Of a DNA stretch of 64,000 nt, positions 43,624 to 50,020 are shown piece by piece (position 1 is the first letter of the stretch; each line of letters opens with the position of its first letter). The stretch spans positions 62,001-126,000 of the forward strand of contig JBFLYK010000002.1 in assembly GCA_040756995.1 (NCBI GenBank), given 5' to 3'. The notes beneath the pieces were generated by a model. That model was not told where the DNA came from. It ran no database searches and was given only the letters and a program-made list of their open reading frames with translations. Made by a program: the position numbers and the translations under genes. The stretch comes from BP-133 sp040756995 (GTDB lineage Bacteria; Actinomycetota; Acidimicrobiia; IMCC26256; BP-133).

Positions 43624-44367
43624 TCACCGAGCCTTCAAGGTTGCAGACGTGCGGCGGCGAACCTCGACTAGGGGATCCACACCAGCCTCCACGTGAGCAC
43701 CGACCGGCTGGAGCGGCCCGAGCTCGTAGCGCGTCGACAAGGGGATCAACAGTTCGACCTGCGATCCGTACCGAATCTGCGAGAACCGCTCGCCCTGGGA
43801 GCAGGGCTGGTGCTGGCGCAGCTCGAACGGGGTGATCGAATCCACGTCGTAGTCGGCGATCTGCACCACGTAATAGAAACCCGGCAGCTGATCGGAATCG
43901 ATCCGATTGATGACCCGCTGGTTGTTGTGGAGGTAGAACGCGCTGCGCAGGGAGATCCGAAGGTCACTGAGGAGCGCCTCTTCCACGGCCAGCATCGGAT
44001 AGTTAAGGGTGTCGACCGGTTCGGCCAGGCGGTAGGAGAGCCGGCCGGGGTAGGGGATCCGGTTGACGTGCACGTCGAAGAAGGTCATGAAGACGGCGAT
44101 GACGAGGCTGTCCTGATCGAAGGTGCCATCGCGGAGCACGTCCCGAGCCGAATAGCACGTTCCTTTGACATCCAGGATGGCCTCACCGGGACCGACCGTC
44201 TCCTGGTAGAGGAGGATGCCATCGGCCGGGGAAAAGAAGTACGAGGCGTCGTTGTAGGCCGGGCGGCTGGGATCACGGAAGAAGTGGTACTGCGATAGCC
44301 AGGGCAGGGGGCGGTCCCGGAACGGGATGACCGCTGAAGTCACCCAGTCCTCGAGGGTCATGGCCAT
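43624..44367 (-). CDS. Type II phosphatidylserine decarboxylase-family proenzyme
   Basis: 247 residues. ATG 44367 is fixed by AGGAGG seven bases upstream; a longer reading frame to 44499 is not supported. Family landmarks: FFSPADGILLY (about 44-54), FDVHVNRIPYPG with Asp98 and His100 of the self-cleavage triad, HNNQRVINRI, and the cleavage site RYGSQVELLIP, where Gly201-Ser202 would give a pyruvoyl group. All residues needed for activity appear present. The normal reaction is phosphatidylserine to phosphatidylethanolamine, but relatives such as PsiD decarboxylate free amino acids. There is no phosphatidylserine synthase gene beside it, and the partner genes point to a specialised substrate. 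Confidence 0.85.
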   Translation of the reverse strand: MAMTLEDWVTSAVIPFRDRPLPWLSQYHFFRDPSRPAYNDASYFFSPADGILLYQETVGPGEAILDVKGTCYSARDVLRDGTFDQDSLVIAVFMTFFDVHVNRIPYPGRLSYRLAEPVDTLNYPMLAVEEALLSDLRISLRSAFYLHNNQRVINRIDSDQLPGFYYVVQIADYDVDSITPFELRQHQPCSQGERFSQIRYGSQVELLIPLSTRYELGPLQPVGAHVEAGVDPLVEVRRRTSATLKAR

Positions 44368-44653
44368 CTCGCATCCTCCTATGGATGTGACAGAGGATCC
44401 CCGAAGCGGTTGGCTGGATTTGAAAGCAAGGCGCCTCGAGCGCCGTTGGGCGGACGGCCCTTCGTGCTGATTGGGGACTGCTGGGGCCAATGTCAGCAAT
44501 GGCCGACGGAAAACATTCCCAGGTAACGAGATCTCAAACGGAGAATGTCACCGGCGGACACGGCCGGTGTCAGCGTCGCTCGGCCGTCATGCCGGCTAGC
44601 GGCTGCAGCCTGTGAAAGCAGCGACACGATCCGTGTAAGAAGGAGCCATCGGA
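44368..44653. other. 286-base divergent intergenic region of the peptide locus
   Basis: It separates the minus-strand PSD operon from the plus-strand peptide operon. It contains the AGGAGG of PSD, a long inverted repeat (44546-44572) and AT-richer stretches (CAATGTCAGCAATGG, CGGAAAACATTCC) likely to hold promoters. No convincing reading frame lies inside. Confidence 0.5.
44546..44572. promoter_or_regulatory. Imperfect 10-bp inverted repeat upstream of the peptide operon
   Basis: TGTCACCGGC (44546-44555), seven-base spacer, GCCGGTGTCA (44563-44572); arms pair at nine of ten positions. It lies 82 bases upstream of the small reading frame at 44654. It could be an operator for the divergent genes or a leader hairpin. 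Confidence 0.45.
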
Positions 44654-44758
44654 GTGTCGAATTGGATCGATCTGGGTATTCGTCGGCCCGTGCTTACGAA
44701 GCCTGTGGCGGCTGCGCCATGCAAGCACAGGAGAGGACGGATCTATGGAACGCACTGA
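44654..44758 (+). CDS. Possible 34-residue leader/companion reading frame
   Basis: GTG 44654 with a near-perfect AGAAGGAG ribosome site eight bases upstream. It codes for 34 residues starting MSNWIDLGIRRPVLTK, basic towards the end, with one Cys. Its stop at 44756 overlaps the start of the 47-residue peptide (44745) by 14 bases. By my count 21 of 34 third codon positions are G/C, low for this DNA, so it may be a regulatory upstream frame rather than a selected peptide. Confidence 0.35.
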   Translation: MSNWIDLGIRRPVLTKPVAAAPCKHRRGRIYGTH

Positions 44759-44888
44759 GAAGGAGACAGACTTCTCCCCGGAGCCCGAGGAGCTCGAGAT
44801 CATCGAGCTGCCCGAGCGTGAGGCAATGCTCAAGATCGGCCCCCTCAAGATCCATCTCAACAACATCCGTCTGTTCAACAACCTTTAG
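44745..44888 (+). CDS. Candidate ribosomal-peptide precursor (47 aa)
   Basis: ATG 44745 with GGAGAGG eight bases upstream; 47 residues. The first 26 are strongly acidic (EELEIIELPEREA includes the leader-like ELPEREAM), and the C-terminal 20 are basic and hydrophobic, ending HLNNIRLFNNL. 39 of 47 third codon positions are G/C, as in real genes here, so it is not random. It lies 25 bases before a protease gene with a PqqD/RRE-like domain, the usual place for a RiPP precursor. The putative core (from about 27) has no Cys, Ser or Thr, which excludes lanthionine, thioether and azole chemistry on it; candidate targets are Arg42, the Asn pairs, Lys, His and the C-terminus. Confidence 0.6.
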   Translation: MERTEKETDFSPEPEELEIIELPEREAMLKIGPLKIHLNNIRLFNNL

Positions 44889-44913
44889 GGCGTAGGGGCG
44901 CGCCGGAGCAGGG

Positions 44914-46236
44914 GTGATCAGTAACGTCTGCTCCGGCGATGCCTTTCCTCATCTGGCCCGTGATGTCGAGCTCCTGGGTCCGTACCGTGACTCGGGGCTG
45001 GAGAAGCCGCCGTACCTGATACGCCGGGGACACACGGTGCTGCAGGTCTCCGAGCTGCTGTTCGTCGTCGCCGCGGCGGCGAACGGGCGGCGCGACCTCG
45101 ACGAGATCGCCGCCGTTGCCGGCGCCCAGCTCCGTCGCCGGCTCTCCGCCGACGATGTCCGCCGGCTCATCGAGGGCCGGCTCACCGCCGCCGGGATCGT
45201 CGCCGCCCGTGGCGGGGACGACCGGCCACCCGTGCGCCCCGCACCCGATCAGCGGCTCCTGGCGCTGCGGTTTCGCCGGCCCGTGCTGCCGCCGGAATCC
45301 ATCGACGACGCCGCCCGGATCCTCGGCTGGCTCTTCCGGCCACCGGTGATGGCCGCAATCCTGGTAGCGGTGGTCGGTTTCGACGTCTGGCTCTTCGGTG
45401 TCCACGGCGTCCGGGGGGCGCTGGAGGAGGTGATCCGCCAGCCAGGGTTGCTGCCCTTCCTCCTGGCCGTGACCTGTGTCTCCGGCGCCTTCCACGAGTT
45501 CGGCCACGCCGCCGGCTGTCGCTACTCGGGAGCCCGGCCCGGCGCCGTCGGGGCCGGCCTCTACCTGATCTGGCCGGTGCTCTACACGAACGTCACCGAC
45601 GCCTACCGGCTCGGCCGGGCGGGGCGACTCCGCACCGATCTCGGCGGGATCTACTTCAATGCCGTCTTCGTCGCCCTGCTCGGCGTTGCCTATGCCGCCA
45701 CCGGCTATGAGCCGCTTCTGGCAGCCGTCGTCGTGCAGCACTTCATCGTGCTCGATCAGCTCATGCCCTGGGCCCGCTTCGACGGCTACTACGTGATCAG
45801 CGACCTCACCGGCGTGCCTGACATCCTCGACCGGGTACGGCCCGCACTCCGGAGTCTGATCCCCGGACGATCCGGCGATCCCCGGTTCCTTGCGCTGCGG
45901 CCGCGGGCGCGCCGGATGCTCATGGCCTATCTGGCGTCTTTGGTCGTCTTCGTCGCCATCGGCCTCGTCACGATGGTCGTCCAGGGGCCGGGGCTCCTGA
46001 CGGCGGGCTGGGATTCACTGCCGAAGCACGTCGACGCCCTGAAGGCGGCGATTGGGATGTGGGACCTCCCGATGGGGATCCTGGTCGTGATCCAGATCGG
46101 TCTCGTCGCCGCCCCGGCCCTGGGAACCGTGCTCATGCTGGGGTTCCTGGTCTCCCGGACGGTGGAGGCCCGGGCCGCCTGGTGGGCCCGTGTCGGCGCC
46201 GGCGCTACTCGTAGCGGAGCGCTTCGATCGGGGTGA
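44914..46236 (+). CDS. M50-type membrane metalloprotease with N-terminal PqqD/RRE-like domain
   Basis: 440 residues from GTG 44914, 25 bases after the 47-residue peptide. Residues 20-98 look like a PqqD/RiPP-recognition winged helix (PPYLIRRGHTVLQVSELLFV, RRDLDEIAAVAG, DDVRRLIEGRL). The rest is a multi-span zinc protease of the 'putative peptide zinc metalloprotease' group: HEFGH at 194-198 and the third ligand Asp in WARFDGYYVISDLTG (about 290). It probably binds the precursor leader and cuts or processes it at the membrane. The 3' end overlaps the convergent permease gene by 32 bases. Confidence 0.8.
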   Translation: MISNVCSGDAFPHLARDVELLGPYRDSGLEKPPYLIRRGHTVLQVSELLFVVAAAANGRRDLDEIAAVAGAQLRRRLSADDVRRLIEGRLTAAGIVAARGGDDRPPVRPAPDQRLLALRFRRPVLPPESIDDAARILGWLFRPPVMAAILVAVVGFDVWLFGVHGVRGALEEVIRQPGLLPFLLAVTCVSGAFHEFGHAAGCRYSGARPGAVGAGLYLIWPVLYTNVTDAYRLGRAGRLRTDLGGIYFNAVFVALLGVAYAATGYEPLLAAVVVQHFIVLDQLMPWARFDGYYVISDLTGVPDILDRVRPALRSLIPGRSGDPRFLALRPRARRMLMAYLASLVVFVAIGLVTMVVQGPGLLTAGWDSLPKHVDALKAAIGMWDLPMGILVVIQIGLVAAPALGTVLMLGFLVSRTVEARAAWWARVGAGATRSGALRSG

Positions 46237-47425
46237 GGGCGGCCGCCCGCCGGGCGGGATAGACGCCGAAGATAACCCCGACGAGGACGGACACGCCGAA
46301 AGACACGGCAGCGGTCGACGGCAACACGACGGGCTTGGTCTCTCCAAGAGGGATCTGGCCCAGGCCGGCTCCGACAAGGACGCCGAAGATGCCGCCGAGA
46401 CCGGCGAGGAGCATCGCTTCGGTTAGGAACTGGGTGAGCACGTCACGGTTCTGCGCGCCCAAGGCCTTGCGGATCCCGATCTCGTGGGTTCGCTCGGTCA
46501 CGGTCACCAGCATGATGTTCATGACGCCGATCCCTCCGATGACGAGCGAGATGATGGCGATGGCGGCCAGCAGCGCTTCGAGCTGCGCGGCGGCCGCCTC
46601 GCCCGCCTGGGCGAGGTCGCCGGCGTTGAAGACTCTGAAGTCCGGTGGTGCCCCCGGCCTCAGGTCGTGCGTCTCCCGCAGCACGCCGCTCACCTGCTCC
46701 ATGGCGGCCGGCAGCGCCTCCCGGGAGGTGGCTTGGACGACGAGGTGGCTGTAGGACCCCACCGATCCGACGAGGTGTTCGACGGTCGTCGTGAGCGGCG
46801 CCACCATGACGTCGTCCTCGTCCTCGATGCCGTCTGAACCCTTCGAGGTGAGTAGTCCCACGACACGCAGACGCAGGCCGTTGAACTCAACGTCCTGGCC
46901 GACGGGGTCGAAGCCCTTGCCCATGAGGTGTCGGGCGACGCTCGGTCCGATCAACGCCACCTTGGCCCGGTTGGACTCGTCCTCTCCGGTCAGCAACCGG
47001 CCGGCCTGGATGGTCACGTTCCGGATCGATGAGTAGTCGGGCTCGGCCCCGACGAAGTTCTTCAGCGCGTAGCTGACGCCCTGCCATGTCACCCGGCCCG
47101 AAGTCTCCTGCGCAGCGGCCACGCGGCTGACCGCCGGCGTCCGTTCCTTGTCGGAGAGCGCCTTCACGTCTTGTTTGGTGAGCCGCGCCCGGCGGGTCTC
47201 GGTTCCGCCCCGCCCGGCGGCCTCGTTGTTCTCGGGCAGGACGTAGAGCGTGTTCGTCCCCAGGTCGCTGATCTCCCGTTGTACCTGGTTGGAGACGCCG
47301 AGACCGACGGCCACCAGGAGGATGACCGCCGCGGTACCGATGAGGATCCCGAGGATCGTGAGACCCGACCGCAGCTTGTTGGCCAGGATGTCCCACACGG
47401 CGGCCCTGAGGCATTCGAGCGTCAC
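46205..47425 (-). CDS. MacB/FtsX-type ABC transporter permease
   Basis: 406 residues: one N-terminal span (NKLRSGLTILGILIGTAAVI), a MacB periplasmic-core domain (about 40-270), and three C-terminal spans with the FtsX-family ERTHEIGIRKALGAQNRDVL and VYPARRAAALTPIEALRYE. Such permeases act with a MacB-like ATPase to export peptides or lipoproteins by mechanotransmission. No ATPase of that class is in the window. GTG 47425 follows GCGAGG; TTG 47431 is possible. It lies 74 bases after the acyl-CoA ligase gene on the same strand and converges on the M50 gene. Confidence 0.82.
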   Translation of the reverse strand: MTLECLRAAVWDILANKLRSGLTILGILIGTAAVILLVAVGLGVSNQVQREISDLGTNTLYVLPENNEAAGRGGTETRRARLTKQDVKALSDKERTPAVSRVAAAQETSGRVTWQGVSYALKNFVGAEPDYSSIRNVTIQAGRLLTGEDESNRAKVALIGPSVARHLMGKGFDPVGQDVEFNGLRLRVVGLLTSKGSDGIEDEDDVMVAPLTTTVEHLVGSVGSYSHLVVQATSREALPAAMEQVSGVLRETHDLRPGAPPDFRVFNAGDLAQAGEAAAAQLEALLAAIAIISLVIGGIGVMNIMLVTVTERTHEIGIRKALGAQNRDVLTQFLTEAMLLAGLGGIFGVLVGAGLGQIPLGETKPVVLPSTAAVSFGVSVLVGVIFGVYPARRAAALTPIEALRYE

Positions 47426-47499
47426 CGCCAACCTCGCTTCAGCGGAGAAGCCGGCGCAGCCATTCCTTGGCAGTTGTTCCCAGCCGCCGGGTTCTTCAA

Positions 47500-49113
47500 T
47501 CAGCGGATCACGGGCCAGCCGCCTGCCACCTCACGTTTGAGGATCTTGCCGGTGGCGTTCTTCGGCAGCTCGGCGGGGAACCACCAGCGCGTCGGGACTT
47601 CGAAGTAGGCGAGCATCTCGGCGGCGAAGCGGGCCAGTTCGTCGTGGTCGGCGACCGCGCCGTCCCGCAGGACCACGGCCGCGGCCAGCTCCTCACCGAG
47701 CTCGGGGTGGGGGAGCCCGACCACGGCGACCTCGAGCACGGCCGGGTGTTCGGCCAGCCGGTCCTCGACGCGGACCGTGGCGATGTTCTCGCCGCCCCGG
47801 ATGACCACGTCCTTGCTGCGGCCGACGATGGAGAGCCAGCCGTCGGCGTCGAGCCGGGCCAGATCACCTGTGCGCAGCCAGCGGCCCTCGGTCAGCACCG
47901 GGTCGTCGTCAATGCCCCAGTAACCCTTCATGACACCCGGGGAGCGCACGAGCAGCTCGCCGACACCATCGCCGTCGGCATCGTCGATGCGGGCCTCCAC
48001 CGTCGGCAGCAGCCGGCCGACGGTGCCCGGCCGGGCGAGGACGTCGGGGCCGGCGGCGGTGGCCACGACGCCCGACACCTCGGTCAGGCCATAGGACACG
48101 CCGAGCCCTCGGGTGATATTGGGGAAGGCGGCGGCCGCCCGGGCCCGCAGCCCGTCCGGCACCGGCGATCCGCCCATGACCAGCGTCCGCAGCGAGGTCA
48201 CGTCGAAGCGCCCCGGGTTGGCGTCGAGGGCGTCGAGGACGCGGGTCACCATCGTGGGGACGGCCGACCACACCGTGACCCGCTCCGCTTCGACAACGCC
48301 GAGCATCCGCTCGGCGTCGAAGCGCCCGTCGAGGAAGACGAGCGTGTTGCCCGACACGATGGCGGTGAGCAGCTGCTGGATGCCGCCGATGTGGAACAGC
48401 GGCATGGTCATGAGCGTGACGCTGGCCGGTCGGCCCGGCTTCTCCTCACCGGGGAGCCGGCCAGCCACCGCCAGCAGGTTCTGGAGGTTGGCCAGCAGAT
48501 TGCCGTGGGTGAGCGTCGCGCCCTTCGGGAAGCTCGTGGTGCCCGACGTGAAGAGGATCATGGCCGGGTCGTCCTCGGCCGCCCGGGACGGCGGGCACGA
48601 GCCGCTGTCGTCCCGGCCGCTGTCGTCCCGGCCGCTCTCGGCCCGGCAGATGTCGAGCACCGTCGTCAGGTCGAGGCAGGGAATCGAGTCCGGTAGGCGC
48701 TCCCGGCGTCGTTCGTCGGCGACGGCGAGGCGCGCCTGCGTCGTGCGGACAGCATGGGCCGCTTCGTCGGCGCTCCACCAGGCGTTGCCGGGAATGAGCA
48801 CCAGGTCGTTGGTCAGGCAGGCCCAGAACGTGACCACCCAGTCGAGGCTGTTGGCGCCCAACAACACGATCCGGTCGCCGGCGCCCGCCCCCTCGGCCCG
48901 CAGGCGGGTTCCGACGACCCGGGCAGCCTCGGCGAGTTCGGAGAAGGTCATCCGGCGGTCGCCCTGCACCAGGTGGACCCGATCGGCGTGGCGGGCGGAC
49001 TCGTCCACCAGCTGGCCGAGATGCGTGGGGCGGCGGGCGAAGACCCGGCACGGCTCGCCGAGCACCGTGCCCTCGACGACCTCGGACCCCCACTGCGTAA
49101 GATGAAGAGTCAC
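47500..49113 (-). CDS. Acyl-CoA ligase (class I adenylate-forming enzyme)
   Basis: 537 residues: MILFTSGTTSFPKGATLTHG (P-loop), SYGLTEVSGVV, LRTGDLARLDADGWLSIVGR and the C-terminal Lys in LPKNATGKILKRE. It forms a CoA thioester from a fatty or aromatic acid. Residues near 150-165 contain a repeated R-x-x-S-G pentad from a 15-base tandem repeat. GTG 49113 lies 28 bases from the divergent hydratase ATG, with TATAGT on the minus strand six bases before it, suggesting a leaderless transcript. Confidence 0.9.
   Translation of the reverse strand: MTLHLTQWGSEVVEGTVLGEPCRVFARRPTHLGQLVDESARHADRVHLVQGDRRMTFSELAEAARVVGTRLRAEGAGAGDRIVLLGANSLDWVVTFWACLTNDLVLIPGNAWWSADEAAHAVRTTQARLAVADERRRERLPDSIPCLDLTTVLDICRAESGRDDSGRDDSGSCPPSRAAEDDPAMILFTSGTTSFPKGATLTHGNLLANLQNLLAVAGRLPGEEKPGRPASVTLMTMPLFHIGGIQQLLTAIVSGNTLVFLDGRFDAERMLGVVEAERVTVWSAVPTMVTRVLDALDANPGRFDVTSLRTLVMGGSPVPDGLRARAAAAFPNITRGLGVSYGLTEVSGVVATAAGPDVLARPGTVGRLLPTVEARIDDADGDGVGELLVRSPGVMKGYWGIDDDPVLTEGRWLRTGDLARLDADGWLSIVGRSKDVVIRGGENIATVRVEDRLAEHPAVLEVAVVGLPHPELGEELAAAVVLRDGAVADHDELARFAAEMLAYFEVPTRWWFPAELPKNATGKILKREVAGGWPVIR
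48601..48645 (+). repeat. 15-base tandem repeat inside the acyl-CoA ligase gene
   Basis: Two exact copies of GCCGCTGTCGTCCCG (48601-48630) and a third with two changes (48631-48645). It is in frame with the minus-strand gene and adds R-D-D-S-G units in a surface loop between the N-terminal region and the P-loop. Confidence 0.8.
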
Positions 49114-49126
49114 TCACTTACTATAT
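49109..49126. promoter_or_regulatory. Compact divergent promoter with ACTCACTTACT motif
   Basis: AGTCACTCACTTACTATA covers the minus-strand GTG start, a minus-strand TATAGT (49120-49125) and a plus-strand TACTAT (49119-49124). The ACT-rich core resembles the AAGTA/TACTT sites elsewhere, so one repressor could shut both genes. Confidence 0.45.
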
Positions 49127-49141
49127 GGTTCGGAGGTCGGG

Positions 49142-49978
49142 ATGGACGAGGCGCCGGATGCGGTTCTGCTGGTCGACGAGCCGCGGCCCCGGGTGCGCCG
49201 GCTGACGCTCAACCGCCCGCACAAGCGCAATGCGCTGAACGACGAGCTGCGCTCGGCGTTGTTCGAGGCGCTGCGGGCGGCCGACGCCGACCAGTCCGTC
49301 TCCGTGGTGGTGATCCGGGGTGCCGGCGGCTGCTTCTCGGCCGGCTACGACCTCGGCGAACGGGCCCATCCGGTCGAGCGGGCCACGGCCCCCACCGACG
49401 GCTGGTGGGCCCGTCACGTCGTCGCCGGCTGGTTCGAGCTGTGGGACATGGCCACGCCGCTGGTGGCCCAGGTTCACGGCTGGTGCCTGGCCGGCGGCTC
49501 GGAACTGGCCACCGCCTGCGACGTCGTCTACGTCGCCGACGACGCCCGCATCGGATATCCGCCCGTCCGGTCGATGTCGCCGCCCGACATGGCCTGGCAG
49601 CCTTGGCTCCTCGGCCTGCGGCGGGGGATGGAGGCCCTGCTGACCGGCGATGCCATGACCGGCGCCGAAGCCGCCCAACTGGGATTCGCCACCCGCAGCT
49701 TCCCGGCCGACACGCTGGAGAAGGAGGTGCTGGCCGTGGCCGGCCGCATCGCCGAAGTGCCCCTCGATCTGCTGGCGCTCAACAAGCGCGTCTGCCACCG
49801 GGCGATGGAAGCGGCGGGCATCCGCCAGGGCCTGCGGGCCACCGCCGAGCTGAACGCCCTGGGGTTCCACCAGCGGTCGTCGAAGGAGTACATGCGCTCC
49901 TTCAAGGAAAAGGGGGTCCGGGCCAACCTCTCGGAGCGTGACCGGGCCTTCGGTGACTACCGTGAATCGGCGAAGTAA
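49142..49978 (+). CDS. Enoyl-CoA hydratase/isomerase family protein
   Basis: 278 residues, crotonase fold: RRLTLNRPHKRNALNDELRS, oxyanion segment GAGGCFSAGYDLGE, VHGWCLAGGSELATACDVVY. Two large insertions typical of the 4-hydroxybutyryl/CoA-lyase-like branch are absent, so plain hydratase or isomerase activity is likely. ATG 49142 has GGAGG five bases upstream. Its stop codon is part of an 18-base palindrome that fronts the second transporter cassette. Confidence 0.87.
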   Translation: MDEAPDAVLLVDEPRPRVRRLTLNRPHKRNALNDELRSALFEALRAADADQSVSVVVIRGAGGCFSAGYDLGERAHPVERATAPTDGWWARHVVAGWFELWDMATPLVAQVHGWCLAGGSELATACDVVYVADDARIGYPPVRSMSPPDMAWQPWLLGLRRGMEALLTGDAMTGAEAAQLGFATRSFPADTLEKEVLAVAGRIAEVPLDLLALNKRVCHRAMEAAGIRQGLRATAELNALGFHQRSSKEYMRSFKEKGVRANLSERDRAFGDYRESAK

Positions 49979-49993
49979 GTAGCTGACTACTTA
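49976..49993. promoter_or_regulatory. 18-base palindromic operator before second transporter cassette
   Basis: TAAGTAG, CTGA, CTACTTA: perfect 7-base arms. It begins at the hydratase stop codon and ends 27 bases before the first cassette start (50021), overlapping the likely promoter (TATTGA follows at once). It is a good candidate site for one of the TetR proteins encoded at 58471 or 59177. Confidence 0.6.
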
Positions 49994-50020
49994 TTGATCC
50001 GGAAGTAGGGGCCGCCCATA

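Noticed and set aside
43624..44499. Longer PSD protein starting at 44499
   Set aside because: The AGGAGG seven bases before ATG 44367 and the family N-terminus beginning there support the shorter form; the extra 44 residues match nothing.
44545..44895. 116-residue plus-strand frame and a 103-residue minus-strand frame covering the peptide gene
   Set aside because: Their translations are Ser/Arg-rich low-complexity shadows with no ribosome site; the 47-residue frame has the better codon pattern, start signal and context.
41258..46236. Assignment of the locus to daptides, lanthipeptides, lasso peptides or linaridins
   Set aside because: No aminotransferase, methyltransferase, lanthionine synthetase, B1/B2/C proteins or dehydratase genes are present, and the putative core has no Cys, Ser or Thr. 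Only the M50 protease is shared with daptide loci.
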